Source: Parvibaculum sedimenti
GTDB lineage: Bacteria > Pseudomonadota > Alphaproteobacteria > Parvibaculales > Parvibaculaceae
DNA length: 64,000 nt
Reading direction: 5' to 3'
Assembly (NCBI RefSeq): GCF_009184905.1
Contig: NZ_WESC01000002.1
Span: forward strand, 62,001-126,000
Of the stretch, positions 7,717 through 18,132 are shown piece after piece; the first letter of the stretch is position 1, and every line of letters starts with the position of its first letter. A program made the translations under genes and the position numbers. Below the pieces are notes generated by a model. The model saw only the letters and a program-made list of their open reading frames with translations. It did no database searches and was not told where the DNA came from.

Positions 7717-8961
7717 CTAACGACCGCTAGTTGGGATCTGATTGAACGGCACGGCCTTGTCGACCCGGATATCGGCCGGAAGCCCCAGCACACGTTCGGC
7801 GATGATGTTACGCAGAATCTCGTCCGTGCCGCCTTCCACGCGGGTCGCCGGCGAACGAAGCAGCATGGCCTGGAAGCGTGCGCTTGCCGCCGCCTGTCCG
7901 GGCGAGAGAAGCGCCCCGGCTTCGGCCTGCAGGTCGAGCGCCATCATGGCAATTTCCTGCATGGCTGAACCGGCGACGAGCTTGCCGATCGAATTTTCCG
8001 GTCCGGGGACTTCACCTTTGGATAGTGCCGAGATCGAACGGAAGGCCGTGTATTTGAGGCCACTTGTCCGCACCGCAAAGGTCGCGAGCTTCGAGCGCAC
8101 CGCCGGATTGTCGATGGCCGCGCCGTTGTCGGTCTCAAGCGAGCAACAGAAGTCGAGAAGCTCGGGGAAGCCCGTGGGCATGCCCGAGCCGATCGACAGC
8201 CGCTCATTCATCAGCGTCGTCAGCGAGACGTTCCAGCCATCGCCCACCTTGCCGAGGCGCTGGCTGTCGGGAATGCGGACATCGGTGAAATAGACTTCAT
8301 TGAAGCCCGACTGACCGTTCACCTGCTTGATCGGACGGATCTCGATGCCGGGCGATTTCATGTCCAGAAAGAACATGGTGAGGCCCTTGTGCTTCGGCAC
8401 GGTCGGGTCGGTGCGGGTAATCAGAATTCCGTAGTCGGAATGCTGTGCGCCGGAGGTCCAGATCTTCTGACCGTTGACGACCCAGCCGTCGCCATCGCGC
8501 TCAGCCTTCGTCCGCAGACCGGCAAGGTCGGAACCGCCCGCCGGCTCGGAGAAAAGCTGACACCAGATGTGTTCGCCGGCAGCAAGTGGCGGCAGATAGT
8601 TGCGCTTATGCTCTTCGCTCGCATAGGCCATCATCGTCGGTCCGCACATGCCGTGACCGATTATGAAGAGCGAGGAGAGCGCGGCATAGACACCCTCTTC
8701 CTGCTGCCAGATCACGCGCTCGATGGGCGATGCGCCACGGCCGCCATATTCCTTCGGCCAGTGAAGGCAGGCCCAGCCCGCGTCGAACTTTTTCTGCTGC
8801 CACTCCTTGGAAACCTTGATGATGTCCACGCCTTCGAGCGCCGTGTGGCCGAAGCCGGAGGTCTTCAGGCCGGCCTCATACTGCTTCGGGGCATTGGCGG
8901 CGATCCAGCTGCGCACTTCCTGACGAAAAGCTGCTTCCTGCGGTGTATCGTCGAAATTCAT
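7717..8961 (-). CDS. Acyl-CoA dehydrogenase, catalytic-type subunit
   Basis: This FAD flavoenzyme of the acyl-CoA dehydrogenase superfamily carries out the alpha,beta-dehydrogenation step of beta-oxidation. In its 414 residues are the mid-domain flavin/substrate signatures QLFSEPAGGSDLAGL and GQKIWTSGAQHSDYGI, and the C-terminal GGTDEILRNIIAERVLGLP, the G-T-x-E-I region that contacts FAD. It lies 30 nt downstream of a second, shorter homologue that lacks the last motif. Such pairs form alpha2beta2 heterotetramers in steroid side-chain degradation (ChsE1/ChsE2, FadE28/29); heteromer formation here is inference. The substrate is unknown; branched or polycyclic acyl-CoAs are possible. Confidence 0.88.
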   Translation of the reverse strand: MNFDDTPQEAAFRQEVRSWIAANAPKQYEAGLKTSGFGHTALEGVDIIKVSKEWQQKKFDAGWACLHWPKEYGGRGASPIERVIWQQEEGVYAALSSLFIIGHGMCGPTMMAYASEEHKRNYLPPLAAGEHIWCQLFSEPAGGSDLAGLRTKAERDGDGWVVNGQKIWTSGAQHSDYGILITRTDPTVPKHKGLTMFFLDMKSPGIEIRPIKQVNGQSGFNEVYFTDVRIPDSQRLGKVGDGWNVSLTTLMNERLSIGSGMPTGFPELLDFCCSLETDNGAAIDNPAVRSKLATFAVRTSGLKYTAFRSISALSKGEVPGPENSIGKLVAGSAMQEIAMMALDLQAEAGALLSPGQAAASARFQAMLLRSPATRVEGGTDEILRNIIAERVLGLPADIRVDKAVPFNQIPTSGR

Positions 8962-8991
8962 TTTTCTAATCCTTCAAAACCGATGGCGCGA

Positions 8992-10119
8992 TCAGGCGGC
9001 GTTCTTGGCACGCAAACGTTCGATGAGCTTGTCTTCCCATGTCGAGAGAGAGCCCAGCGAGAGCGCGAGGAGGTTCGAGCGCCGGTAATAGAGGTGGCAA
9101 TCGAACTGCCAGGTGAAGCCCATGCCGCCATGGACCTGGATGTTGTTCTTGGCGCAGTGCTGATAAGCCTGCGTAGCACTTACGCGCGCGGTGGCCGCCG
9201 CCTCCGGCAATTCCGACGAACCCGTCGAAAGCGCCCATGCGCCGTAATAGCAATTGGAACGCGCAAGCGTGGCCGAGACATACATGTCAGCAAGCATGTG
9301 CTTCACCGCCTGGAAGGAGCCGATGGGCCGGCCGAAGGCCATGCGGTCAAGCGCATAGTCGCGCGCCATTTCAAGCGCGCGGTCCGCGCCGCCCAATTGT
9401 TCGAAAGCGGTGAGAACGGCCGCACGGTCCAGCACACGCTCAATGATGGACCAACCCTCACCCTCTACACCGAGCAGCTCGGCATCGGCGCCCGAGAAAG
9501 AGATCTTCGCCTGGCTGCGCGTCGGGTCGATCGTCTCGACCGTTTCGCGCAACACGCCCGCACCTTTCAGATCGACGATGAAAAGCGAGATCGATCGCGC
9601 GTCGTTGCCCGCGCCGGTCTTCGCCGCGACGATGGCGAAATCCGCAACATCGCCATCGAGAACCGGAAGCTTCGTACCTGAGAGCTTGCCGCCCGCGACC
9701 TTTGCCTGAATGTGCTTCGGCGTCGCCGCGCCGACACCTTCGGCCAGCGCGAAGCAGCCGACGGTCTCGCCGCTTGCGAGCTTCGGCAGATAGGCCTGCT
9801 TCTGCGCTTCGCTCCCGGCGGCAAGCAGGAATTCTGCGGCGAGGAAGATCGACGACGCGAAAGGAACCGGCGCGACGGCGCGTCCAAGCTCCTCCGCGAT
9901 CACGCAGAGTTCGAGATAGCTCGCGCCGAGCCCGCCATATTCCTCCGGGATCGCCGTACCCATGAAGCCCATCTCGGCAAGCCCCTGCCACAGCGCCCCG
10001 TCATAGAGCTCCGGCCCTTCGAGGATCGCGCGCACGGCCTTGGGCGAACTCTTCGCTTCAAGGAAGCGTCGCGCCTGATCCTTCAACTGCTTCTGGTCGG
10101 CGGAAAAATCGAATTCCAT
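8992..10119 (-). CDS. Acyl-CoA dehydrogenase family, probable non-catalytic partner subunit
   Basis: A 375-residue acyl-CoA dehydrogenase-fold protein that starts MEFDFSADQKQLKDQARRFL. It keeps the N-terminal helical domain and GMGFTWQFDCHLYYRRSN near the C terminus, but the usual G-T-x-E-I motif is replaced by NLLALSLGSLSTWEDKL. The mid-domain signature is also altered (CFALAEGVGAATPKHI). This matches the beta-type partner in heteromeric dehydrogenases, which supports FAD binding without doing the chemistry. The start at 10119 follows GGGGAGAGAC. The catalytic-type gene is 30 nt downstream. A dyad at 10231-10242 lies 112 nt upstream of the start. Confidence 0.85.
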   Translation of the reverse strand: MEFDFSADQKQLKDQARRFLEAKSSPKAVRAILEGPELYDGALWQGLAEMGFMGTAIPEEYGGLGASYLELCVIAEELGRAVAPVPFASSIFLAAEFLLAAGSEAQKQAYLPKLASGETVGCFALAEGVGAATPKHIQAKVAGGKLSGTKLPVLDGDVADFAIVAAKTGAGNDARSISLFIVDLKGAGVLRETVETIDPTRSQAKISFSGADAELLGVEGEGWSIIERVLDRAAVLTAFEQLGGADRALEMARDYALDRMAFGRPIGSFQAVKHMLADMYVSATLARSNCYYGAWALSTGSSELPEAAATARVSATQAYQHCAKNNIQVHGGMGFTWQFDCHLYYRRSNLLALSLGSLSTWEDKLIERLRAKNAA

Positions 10120-10230
10120 GTCTCTCCCCATCCGCGCCCTGCCCACGCAAAGGCAGGAGGCTGCTCTGATTTTGATGGGTTGAGCCTAGCGCGATGACGC
10201 CCAAGCTGGCGAGAGAGCGGCAAGGCGCAG

Positions 10231-10242
10231 TGACGTAGCGTC
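10231..10242. promoter_or_regulatory. Putative operator TGACGTAGCGTC upstream of the acyl-CoA dehydrogenase pair
   Basis: The 12-nt sequence TGACGTAGCGTC recurs exactly at 52746-52757, where it is part of the perfect dyad TGACG-TAG-CGTCA. In both places it sits 110-125 nt before the start of a transcription unit encoding lipid-degradation enzymes. The regulator is unknown. Confidence 0.4.
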
Positions 10243-10269
10243 GCCCGGCGACAGCGCGCCACGCTCGCG

Positions 10270-10317
10270 AAAAATTCAACGAAAAGACGCCCACGATTGG
10301 GCGCGAGCGTCTTTTCG
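10270..10317 (-). terminator. Rho-independent terminator after the bactofilin gene
   Basis: On the minus strand CGAAAAGACGC pairs with the mirrored GCGTCTTTTCG arm (10280-10290 with 10307-10317). The intervening segment forms a second small stem (GCCCA/TGGGC), and the structure is followed by TTGAATTTTT. It starts 8 nt after the bactofilin stop. Confidence 0.8.
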
Positions 10318-10324
10318 GCTGGGA

Positions 10325-10909
10325 TCAATGTGCGACGAGCGAAACGAGGCCGATGGCGCCGAGCGTGAAAAACACGCCATAACCAAATGTGGCCGAGCGG
10401 CGCAGAAGGGAGCGGCTGACATTCGCGCGGAACGGCAGGCTCGCAAGCGTGCGAAGCTCGCTGCTCGCGCCTGCCGTCTCGTCTTCATCCTCGATCACCG
10501 TCACCTCGGCCTTGATCGTCGCGCCGCGATGACTGATGAGTTTGCCGCACTGGATCTCGCCCGTGACATGGCTCGAAGAGCGCAGGATGACCTCGCCGCT
10601 GACGACGAGCTGACCTTCGAATCGGCCAGCAATTTCCGCCCGGTCGGCATGGGCGCTGCCTTCGACGGAACCCGCAACACCAATGGACAGCAGGCATGTC
10701 CTGAGATCGGCGCGGCTCATCATGCCGTCAACAAACATCGACCCTTGGGTTTCAAATGAACCTTCAAGTGAACTGTTTTCGCCGACGACGATGTCCTCGC
10801 TGCCCGCGCGCAACACGCGAACGGTCTGGCCGACCGGCTTGCGCCCGCTTTCTTTCGACGATGTCGTGGAGGGGACGCTGGAGAAGGGCTCGACGGGATC
10901 CGTATTCAT
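10325..10909 (-). CDS. Bactofilin-family (polymer-forming cytoskeletal) protein with C-terminal membrane anchor
   Basis: The 194-residue protein has a bactofilin core at about 38-140, with repeating short beta-strand turns (IVVGENSSLEGSFETQGSMF, IAGRFEGQLVVSGEVILR, SSHVTGEIQCGKLI) that build a right-handed beta-helix and polymerise without nucleotide. The N terminus is polar and Ser/Pro rich. Unlike classic short bactofilins, it ends with a hydrophobic segment (GYGVFFTLGAIGLVSLV, about 175-191), so filaments may be tethered to the membrane. The ribosome site AGGAGGAAC precedes the ATG. Bactofilins commonly organise cell-wall enzymes or stalk growth; no such partner is adjacent. Confidence 0.8.
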   Translation of the reverse strand: MNTDPVEPFSSVPSTTSSKESGRKPVGQTVRVLRAGSEDIVVGENSSLEGSFETQGSMFVDGMMSRADLRTCLLSIGVAGSVEGSAHADRAEIAGRFEGQLVVSGEVILRSSSHVTGEIQCGKLISHRGATIKAEVTVIEDEDETAGASSELRTLASLPFRANVSRSLLRRSATFGYGVFFTLGAIGLVSLVAH

Positions 10910-11203
10910 GGGGTGTTCCTCCTAACGCGATGGGCAGTCCCATGTCGCAAAGCAGGACCGGCCCGAAAGGCAATTCGTGAAAAGACAGGCTGAACGGCCC
11001 CGCTCCAGCTCACAAGCCGATCCCCCTCCAAATCGGAGTGAGGCGGAAAACCCCGCGCAAAACGGAGCTCCCTCACGTCAAATCGGAGCTTTCCGCCGCT
11101 TCGCGCACAGCAGCGACCGTCCAATTGACCTTGTACATGGCCGGGAAGACTCCGCTAACATGAGGTAACGCGACGATCTGTCGGGAGACGAAGGAGGATT
11201 GAC

Positions 11204-12055
11204 GTGCGTCGATTGCTTTCCAGTATCTGGTGGCCACTGCTTTTCTGCGGCTCTGTCGGCCTCATCTATGCCGGCATGCGCGCGGGTCACGATGTCGCGG
11301 CGTTCAATCTCACCTATCTCACTCTGGCGCTCTGCATCGCGCTGCTCGAACGCCTGGTGCCGCATGAAGAAGCGTGGCTCGAGAACGACGGGCAGATGGG
11401 CCCGGACCTTGCGCATACGATCCTGAACAAGGGCATCGCGCAGGTCATCATCACCTTCGTCGCCTTCATGGGAATTGCGGACGCGCTCGCGCCGACTGGC
11501 GCGGGGCTCTGGCCCGCTGGCTGGCCGCTCGCCGTGCAGACAGCACTCGGCCTCGTCATCGTCGAATTCGGCCTCTACTGGAAGCATCGCCTCGCGCATG
11601 AATGGCCGTGGCTCTGGCGCTTCCACGCCGTGCATCACAGCGTAACGCGGCTATGGTTCTTCAATACAGGTCGCTTCCACCTTGTCGACACGATGACGGG
11701 CCTTATGGTCGGCATGCCGGTGCTGCTGCTGCTCGGCGCGCCCCGCGATGTGCTGCTCATGGTGAGCGCCATCACGGCGATCGTCGGCATGCTGACGCAT
11801 TGCAATATCGAGATGCGCTGCGGGCCTCTCAACTACATCTTCAACACGCCGACGCTGCACCGCTGGCACCACTCGAAGGTGCTCGCGGAGGGGAACAGGA
11901 ACTATGGCGAAAATCTCGTTCTGTTCGACCTTCTCTTCGGCAGCTATTTTAACGCACCGGACCGCCGCCCGCCGCGCGACATCGGCATCATGCACGACAT
12001 GCCGCCGACCTTTCTCGGCCAGCTGAAGGCACCCTTCACCAGCCAGCCACTCTAA
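11204..12055 (+). CDS. Sterol desaturase/fatty acid hydroxylase superfamily membrane protein
   Basis: This di-iron integral membrane oxygenase has 283 residues and several hydrophobic segments (about 4-24, 33-49, 83-105, 110-130, 178-200). The histidine clusters that bind iron are present: KHRLAHE near 127, FHAVHHS near 140 and LHRWHHSK near 223. Family members hydroxylate or desaturate sterols, hopanoids, fatty acids or carotenoids; the substrate cannot be assigned. The start is GTG at 11204, chosen because AAGGAGG lies 6 nt upstream. The gene converges on the allophanate hydrolase gene with a 20-nt gap and has no operon partner. Confidence 0.85.
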   Translation: MRRLLSSIWWPLLFCGSVGLIYAGMRAGHDVAAFNLTYLTLALCIALLERLVPHEEAWLENDGQMGPDLAHTILNKGIAQVIITFVAFMGIADALAPTGAGLWPAGWPLAVQTALGLVIVEFGLYWKHRLAHEWPWLWRFHAVHHSVTRLWFFNTGRFHLVDTMTGLMVGMPVLLLLGAPRDVLLMVSAITAIVGMLTHCNIEMRCGPLNYIFNTPTLHRWHHSKVLAEGNRNYGENLVLFDLLFGSYFNAPDRRPPRDIGIMHDMPPTFLGQLKAPFTSQPL

Positions 12056-12075
12056 GCCGGGCAAAGTGACCGGCT

Positions 12076-13869
12076 TCAGCCGGCCACCGCCTTGTCGCGC
12101 TCGAGATAGCGCCGCCAGCCGCCGAAGGACGTGATGTCCTCAGCACCTGCGAGGCCACTCGCCTCGCAGAGGAATCCCTTCACCTTGCGGCCACTGGCGA
12201 GATCTACCGTCCCGATGACGAGCGGCTGCGGCACCCCGGCCAGGAAGCTCCCGACCTGCGCCCGCGGAAGACGCCAGACTTCGAGTTCGATCGCCGCGCC
12301 CGTCTCGCCCTTCACCAGACCCGGACGGAAAGGCGGCCCGCCCGCCAGCGCATAAAGCGTGTAACAGGCCGCTGTCTTGGTGCGCTCGATGAACATGCCG
12401 CCGCGCGAGGTGAGTTCGTGATTGAGCGGCAATCCGCTCATATGCGCGCCGACGACGGCAAGCTCGAGAAAACCTTCATCCGCCTCCGCCCCGCCGAGGA
12501 ACGGCGCGCCCGGCGCAAGGCCGAGCGCCGCGCCGAAGCGCGCACCGATCTCGATGAGCCGCGCTTCGGAGAAGGCGGGCGCCGCCAGCGTGATACCGAA
12601 GGGAAGCCCCGTCGTTCCGATACCGGCGGGCACCGCAAGACCCGCCATATCGAGCAGGTTCATGAAGTTCGTATAGGTGCCGAGACGCGAATTGAGCTTG
12701 ATCGGCTCGGCCTCGAGTTCGCTCACCTTGTAGGTCGTCGGTGCCGTCGGCACGACGACGATGTCGAGACCCGCAAAGAGTGTCCGCACCTTGCGTTGCA
12801 GGGCTTGCAGCTTGTGCATCGCCTCGAATGTCTCGACGGCGCTCCGTGTGCGACCACCCAGAACGATCTTCGCGACCGTCGGGTCGCACTCGGCCTCATG
12901 CGCCTCGATGAACGAGCCCACCGCCACAGTGCGCTCCGCGACCCAGGGTCCCTCATAGAGCAGCAGAGCCGCCTCAAGGAAGGGCGCGAAATCGATCCGC
13001 CGCGCGCGGCCGCCAATGCTTTCGAGACGCTGCACGGCTTCATTGAACAGGCGCTCTGCTTCTCCGTCACCGAAGAAGACGAGATCCTCCGGCCGCGGCA
13101 CTGCGAAGGTGAAGCTGCCGCCCGGAACGAAAGGCGCATCGGCAAGCCGCGTCCGCGAATATGGATCTTCGTCGTCATAGACCGCGGCCTGCTTGAATAC
13201 TTCCGCCGTATCTTCCGGCGTCAGCGCAAAGATCGAAATGCAATCAAGCGAACGGCAGGCGGGAAGTACCCCCCGCGTCGAGAGAAGTCCGCGCGAAGGC
13301 TTGAGCCCGGCGATGTTGTTGAAGGCGGCAGGCACACGGCCCGATCCCGCCGTGTCGGTGCCGAGCGAGAAGGATACGAGTCCCGCCGCGACGGCCACCG
13401 CAGAGCCAGAGCTTGAACCGCCCGAGATGTAATCGGAATTGAACACCGAACGCGGCGCGCCATGCGGCGAGCGCGTGCCGACGAGACCCGTCGCGAACTG
13501 ATCGAGATTGGTCTTGCCAATGAGAACCGCGCCCGCATCGAGAAGACGCTGCACGGCATAAGCGCTTTCCTTCGGCTCGAACGCATAGGCCGGACAGGCG
13601 GCCGTCGTCGGAAGTCCCGCGCAGTCGATATTGTCCTTCACCGCGAAGGGCACACCGAAAAGCAGTAGCTTCGCCCGCGCCGCGGCGGGCAGCGCGTCGA
13701 GCGCGCGCGCACGAGCCAGCACCTCATCGGCAGGCGCGCGGGCGATCCACACCGCCGGATCGGCATAGGCATCGGCGCGCTTCAGCGCCTCTGCCGCCAC
13801 ATCCTCGGCACGAAGACCGCGCGCATAGGAAGCCCGAAGTGAGGGCAGAGAAAAACAAAGACCCTTCAT
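12076..13869 (-). CDS. atzF: Allophanate hydrolase
   Basis: Allophanate hydrolase splits allophanate into ammonia and CO2. The 597-residue enzyme has an N-terminal amidase-signature domain with Lys78 in GVPFAVKDN, the GGSSSGS loop near 150-156, and nucleophile Ser176 in DTAGSGR. A C-terminal domain of about 120 residues (from about 475, starting [16 protein letters not shown]) is the decarboxylating domain typical of AtzF. The start at 13869 is set by a 4-nt ATGA overlap with the carboxylase stop, so the two are translationally coupled. It is the last gene of the guanidine/urea carboxylase operon. Confidence 0.93.
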   Translation of the reverse strand: MKGLCFSLPSLRASYARGLRAEDVAAEALKRADAYADPAVWIARAPADEVLARARALDALPAAARAKLLLFGVPFAVKDNIDCAGLPTTAACPAYAFEPKESAYAVQRLLDAGAVLIGKTNLDQFATGLVGTRSPHGAPRSVFNSDYISGGSSSGSAVAVAAGLVSFSLGTDTAGSGRVPAAFNNIAGLKPSRGLLSTRGVLPACRSLDCISIFALTPEDTAEVFKQAAVYDDEDPYSRTRLADAPFVPGGSFTFAVPRPEDLVFFGDGEAERLFNEAVQRLESIGGRARRIDFAPFLEAALLLYEGPWVAERTVAVGSFIEAHEAECDPTVAKIVLGGRTRSAVETFEAMHKLQALQRKVRTLFAGLDIVVVPTAPTTYKVSELEAEPIKLNSRLGTYTNFMNLLDMAGLAVPAGIGTTGLPFGITLAAPAFSEARLIEIGARFGAALGLAPGAPFLGGAEADEGFLELAVVGAHMSGLPLNHELTSRGGMFIERTKTAACYTLYALAGGPPFRPGLVKGETGAAIELEVWRLPRAQVGSFLAGVPQPLVIGTVDLASGRKVKGFLCEASGLAGAEDITSFGGWRRYLERDKAVAG

Positions 13870-16800
13870 GCTGTCGCCTCCAGCGGCAGCAGCGTCACCA
13901 ACGCCTGCCCCGCCTGTACCATTGTTCCCGGTGCGCAATGCACCTCATGCACCCGGCCGCGCATGGGCGACCGCATTTCAATTTCCATCTTCATGGATTC
14001 GAGCGTGACCAGAGACTGATCCTGCGCGACCTCCTCGCCCAGCTCGACGCTGATCGCCCAGACATTCCCGGGAACGCTCGCCTCGACGAGACGCGCCCCC
14101 GGGGGCAGCTCGCCGATGGATTGCGGCGGCGGTGCCTCGGGCTCCGACGCCTGCATCGAAAGTCCACGCTCTTCCCAGCGCTGCCGTTCCTCTTCGAAGG
14201 CGCCACGTTGCACCGATCGGAAGCTTTCGATCTCGCCCTCATTGTCCTTGAGAAAGGCAAGATAGTCGCTGAGCCGAAAACTCGACTCCTCCACCTCGAC
14301 CTCATAACGCCCGTGTGGAAAGGCATCGCGGATGTCGAGCAGTTCCTCCGACGAAACGGGAAAGAAGCGGATGCGATCGAAGAAGCGCAAAAGCCACGGC
14401 GAGCCCGCCTCGAAATTCTTCGTCTCGCGCCACGTGTTCCACATCTGGAGAGTGCGGCCGAAGAGCTGGTATCCACCGGGCCCTTCCATGCCGTAGACGC
14501 ACATATAGGCTCCGCCAATGCCGACCGCGTTTTCCGGCGTCCAGGTGCGCGCCGGATTGTACTTGGTTGTCACAAGACGATGACGCGGATCGAGCGGGGT
14601 TGCCACCGGCGCGCCGAGATAGACGTCGCCGAGACCGAGCACCATGTAGTCCGCATCGAAGATGATGCGCTGGACATCCTCAATGCTTTCGAGTCCGTTG
14701 ATACGGCGGATGAACTCGATATTCGACGGGCACCAGGGCGCATCTGGATTGACCAACGTCTGGTACTTGCGCACAGCCTCCTGCGCCGCCGCGTCATTCC
14801 AGGAAAGCGGCAGTCGCACGATACGGCTCGGAACCTCGATATCCCTCGTCGCAGGCAGCTGCCGCTCGACCTCTTCCACCGTGGAAAGGAGCCGCTTCAA
14901 CGACAGCCGGTCTGGATCGAAATGGATCTGCAGCGAGCGGATACCCGGCGTCATCTCGATGATGCCGCGGACGCGCTTTGCCGCAAGCGCCGTCATCATC
15001 GCATGGGCGCGGAAGCGCAGCGCGAAGTCGAGCACCATCGGCCCATATTCGATGAGCAGATAGTCGTCACCCGCGCGGCGATAGGTGACCGCGACATCGA
15101 GATCGTCGATGCGGCCGAGCACGGCATCGCTCTGGACGGCAGGCGCCTGAATGCGTGAACCGTGATGCGGGCGCTTCAACGTCGAGAGCCAGCTCGCCTC
15201 CATCTTGCGCAGCGCCTCGGCTTCTTCATCGCTCACGCGGCGGAAGCGAACCTTGTCACCCGGCTTCAGCTGGCCGATCTTCCAGAGATCGGCCTTGGCA
15301 ATCGTCGCCGGGCAGACGAAGCCGCCAAGGCTCGGCCCGTCGAGCCCCAGAATGATTGGCATGTCGCCCGTGAAGTCGATTGTGCCGACAGCATAGGCGT
15401 TGTCATGGATGTTGGAGGGATGAAGCCCCGCCTCGCCGCCATCCTTGCGTGCCCATTTCGGCTTCGGCCCGATGAGACGGATGCCCGTGCGCGCCGAATT
15501 ATAATGAACCTCGTAAGTGAAGCCGAAAAGCGTCTCGATGTCCTCGTCGGCGAAATAATCGGGTGCGCCATGCGGACCGTAAAGTGCGGCGAATTCCCAT
15601 TCATTGACGAGCGGCGGCCTGTCGAGTTCTGGCAAGGCCTCCTGGTGAGCGGGCGCCTTCGCACCGGAGCGGTTGACGCGCAACACGTCGCCCGTCCTGA
15701 GCGCGCCCGTCGCATGGCCACCGAAACGGCCAAGCGTGAAGGTCGAACGCGAGCCGAGATATTCTGGCGCATCGAAGCCATTGCGAATGGCGAGATAGGC
15801 CCGCTGCCCCGCCCCCTCAATGGCGCCGATTTCAAGCGTCTGGCCGCGCTTCACCTCGAAGGCCTGCCAATGAGGCATGGGCTCGCCGCTGATCTTCGCC
15901 TGCATATGCGCGCCGGCAAGAACAACGGTCGCATCGGTGCGGAAATGCAGCGTCGGCCCTGTCAGCGTCATTTCAAGCGCGGGCGTGCCCGGCTCGTTGC
16001 CGACGAGACGGTTCGCCAGCTGAAAGGAAAGCGAGTCCATCGGCCCCGAGGGTGGCACGCCGACATTCCAATAGCCGACGCGTCCCGGATAATCCTGAAT
16101 CGTCGATTGCGCGCCCGGTGCCACCACGTCGATCGTTGCCGGCCGGAAGTCGAAATGGGCGAGCGACGACGTGCGCATCGCACCATCAAGGAAGGTCCAG
16201 GCGCCCGCGAGTTGGCGCAGGTAATCGAGATTGGTCTCGATGCCATAGACGGCGCTCTGATTGAGCGCCGAGGAGAGCTTCGCCACGGCTTCCGCGCGGG
16301 TTGCGCCCTTGACGATGATCTTGGCGAGCATCGGATCGTAGAAGGGCGTGACCTCGGTTCCCGTCGCGATCCAGCCATCGACACGCACGGCTTCGGGAAA
16401 ACTCACCTGCGTGAGCAGGCCCGACGAAGGCTGGAAGTTCCGTGCCGGATCTTCAGCATAGAGCCGCACTTCGATGGCGTGGCCCTGCGGCGGGCGCTCA
16501 TATTGTGCGAGATCACCGAGATCGCCGGAGGCTTGCCGCACCATCATCTCGACGAGATCGAGGCCGGTCACCTCCTCCGTCACCGGATGCTCGACCTGAA
16601 GCCGCGTGTTCACTTCGAGGAAGTAGAATTTCTCTTCCGCCGCATCATAGATGAACTCGACGGTCCCCGCAGATTCGTAAGCAACGGTTTCGCCAAGACG
16701 CACGGCCGCCTCCTGGAGTGCGCTGCGCACATCATCCGCCAGATTGGGCGCTGGTGTTTCTTCGATCACTTTCTGGTTACGGCGCTGCGCCGAGCAGTCG

Positions 16801-17477
16801 CGTTCACCAAGCGCGATGACCCTGCCCTTGCCATCGCCAAATATCTGCACCTCGATGTGGCGCGCTTCCGCGACGAACTTCTCAAGGAACATGCCGCCGT
16901 CCTTGAAGTTCGCAAGGCTGAGGCGCTGCACCGTTTCGAAGAGACGCGGAAGTTCCGCCGCCGTCTTGCAGAGCTGCAAGCCGATGCCGCCGCCGCCCGC
17001 CGTGCTCTTGATCATGACGGGATAGCCGATGGCACCCGCACGGGCGAGCGCATCGTCGAGGTCGGTAACGAGCGGCGAGCCCGGCAGCAGCGGCACGCCA
17101 CTCTTCTCGGCAAGCTCGCGCGCCGTATGCTTCAACGCGAAGGCCAGCATGTGTTCGGGACGCGGGCCGATAAAGGCAATACCCCTGTCGGCCAGCGCCT
17201 GCGCGAAGCCGGGGTTCTCGCTCAAAAATCCATAGCCCGGATGCACGGCTTCCGCGCCGGTCGCAATCGCAGCCGCGATGATCGCATCGACATCGAGATA
17301 GCTCTGCGCGACCACGGCGGGGCCAACGCAGACCGCCTCGTCCGCCAGGTCGACATGCGGCGCGAAGCGATCGGCTTCGGAATAGACAGCGACAGAGCTG
17401 ATGCCCATGCGGCGGAGTGTGCGAATGACGCGGCAGGCGATTTCGCCGCGGTTCGCAACAAGTACCTTCTTGAACAT
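13866..17477 (-). CDS. Biotin-dependent urea carboxylase family enzyme, probably guanidine carboxylase
   Basis: The 1203-residue enzyme contains a biotin carboxylase domain (about 1-450, starting [19 protein letters not shown], with ATP-grasp loop [12 protein letters not shown]). A KipA/KipI-type carboxyltransferase region follows (about 475-1110, with [18 protein letters not shown] and [19 protein letters not shown]). A C-terminal biotin carrier domain carries the biotin lysine K1163 in [10 protein letters not shown]. The family carboxylates urea to allophanate. Homologues next to DUF1989 genes and ykkC riboswitches were shown to carboxylate guanidine, and both markers are present here, so guanidine is the likelier substrate. 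The start at 17477 follows GGGAGGAAGAC. Coupled to allophanate hydrolase downstream. Confidence 0.9.
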   Translation of the reverse strand: MFKKVLVANRGEIACRVIRTLRRMGISSVAVYSEADRFAPHVDLADEAVCVGPAVVAQSYLDVDAIIAAAIATGAEAVHPGYGFLSENPGFAQALADRGIAFIGPRPEHMLAFALKHTARELAEKSGVPLLPGSPLVTDLDDALARAGAIGYPVMIKSTAGGGGIGLQLCKTAAELPRLFETVQRLSLANFKDGGMFLEKFVAEARHIEVQIFGDGKGRVIALGERDCSAQRRNQKVIEETPAPNLADDVRSALQEAAVRLGETVAYESAGTVEFIYDAAEEKFYFLEVNTRLQVEHPVTEEVTGLDLVEMMVRQASGDLGDLAQYERPPQGHAIEVRLYAEDPARNFQPSSGLLTQVSFPEAVRVDGWIATGTEVTPFYDPMLAKIIVKGATRAEAVAKLSSALNQSAVYGIETNLDYLRQLAGAWTFLDGAMRTSSLAHFDFRPATIDVVAPGAQSTIQDYPGRVGYWNVGVPPSGPMDSLSFQLANRLVGNEPGTPALEMTLTGPTLHFRTDATVVLAGAHMQAKISGEPMPHWQAFEVKRGQTLEIGAIEGAGQRAYLAIRNGFDAPEYLGSRSTFTLGRFGGHATGALRTGDVLRVNRSGAKAPAHQEALPELDRPPLVNEWEFAALYGPHGAPDYFADEDIETLFGFTYEVHYNSARTGIRLIGPKPKWARKDGGEAGLHPSNIHDNAYAVGTIDFTGDMPIILGLDGPSLGGFVCPATIAKADLWKIGQLKPGDKVRFRRVSDEEAEALRKMEASWLSTLKRPHHGSRIQAPAVQSDAVLGRIDDLDVAVTYRRAGDDYLLIEYGPMVLDFALRFRAHAMMTALAAKRVRGIIEMTPGIRSLQIHFDPDRLSLKRLLSTVEEVERQLPATRDIEVPSRIVRLPLSWNDAAAQEAVRKYQTLVNPDAPWCPSNIEFIRRINGLESIEDVQRIIFDADYMVLGLGDVYLGAPVATPLDPRHRLVTTKYNPARTWTPENAVGIGGAYMCVYGMEGPGGYQLFGRTLQMWNTWRETKNFEAGSPWLLRFFDRIRFFPVSSEELLDIRDAFPHGRYEVEVEESSFRLSDYLAFLKDNEGEIESFRSVQRGAFEEERQRWEERGLSMQASEPEAPPPQSIGELPPGARLVEASVPGNVWAISVELGEEVAQDQSLVTLESMKMEIEMRSPMRGRVHEVHCAPGTMVQAGQALVTLLPLEATA

Positions 17478-17494
17478 GTCTTCCTCCCGGAACG

Positions 17495-18121
17495 TCAGCC
17501 GTTCCAGATAAGCGTGCGAATGGGCGTGGGGTTGAAGTCGTTGCAGGGATTGTTGACCTGCGGGCAGTTCGAGATGACGCACAGCACGTCCATCTCCGCC
17601 CGAAGCTCCACATAGTCTCCCGGCTTCGACACGCCATCGACAATGGCGAGCGTCCCGTCCGGCTCGATCGGCACATTCATGAAGAAGTTGATGTTGCTCA
17701 CGAGGTCGCGCTTGGTGAGCCCGTGCTTCGACAGTTCGAGAACGAAATTGTCGCGGCAGCTATGCATGTATTTCGTGTGATGTCCGAACCGCACGGTGTT
17801 CGCCTCGGCGCTGCATGCACCCGCGGAGGTATCATGTGCGCCGCATGTGTCGCCGATCACAGTCAGCATCACATTGCCCTCGTTCGAGAGAAGCTTCGTG
17901 CCTTCGGTGATGTAAGGCGCGCCTTGGGCGCGGATCGTGTCCTGCGCGCTGTAGCGCTCGACGGGATCGGCCATGCTGTAGAAAAGCGTATCGACGGCCT
18001 GGCAACCTTCGAGGTCGACAATGCGCAGCACCTGCCCCTTCAGGATCAGATGAGACCAGGGCTTGTTGGCCGGGACAATTTCATCATGAATGACGGTGTT
18101 GGGTTCGCGGTTGTTGGACAT
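17495..18121 (-). CDS. DUF1989 protein, urea carboxylase-associated protein 1 (probable carboxyguanidine deiminase subunit)
   Basis: The 208-residue protein belongs to DUF1989. Motifs include [35 protein letters not shown] with several Cys/His, and [33 protein letters not shown] at the C terminus, which suggest a metal site. In the characterised guanidine pathway two DUF1989 proteins form a heteromeric carboxyguanidine deiminase (CgdAB) that yields allophanate. This is the shorter partner; the longer lies 11 nt upstream. The ATG at 18121 (MSNNREPNT) was chosen because family similarity starts there, although the frame is open further upstream. It sits 17 nt before the carboxylase gene. Confidence 0.88.
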   Translation of the reverse strand: MSNNREPNTVIHDEIVPANKPWSHLILKGQVLRIVDLEGCQAVDTLFYSMADPVERYSAQDTIRAQGAPYITEGTKLLSNEGNVMLTVIGDTCGAHDTSAGACSAEANTVRFGHHTKYMHSCRDNFVLELSKHGLTKRDLVSNINFFMNVPIEPDGTLAIVDGVSKPGDYVELRAEMDVLCVISNCPQVNNPCNDFNPTPIRTLIWNG

Positions 18122-18132
18122 TTTCTCGGCCC

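Noticed and set aside
4865-7720. Open frame of 951 codons on the plus strand
   Set aside because: It runs antisense through oprB, their intergenic region and gabT, both of which have full motif sets. No recognisable domain.
15162-17615. Open frame of 817 codons on the plus strand
   Set aside because: It is antisense to the biotin carboxylase part of the carboxylase gene, and its composition (many Arg, His, Ala) is typical of shadow frames.
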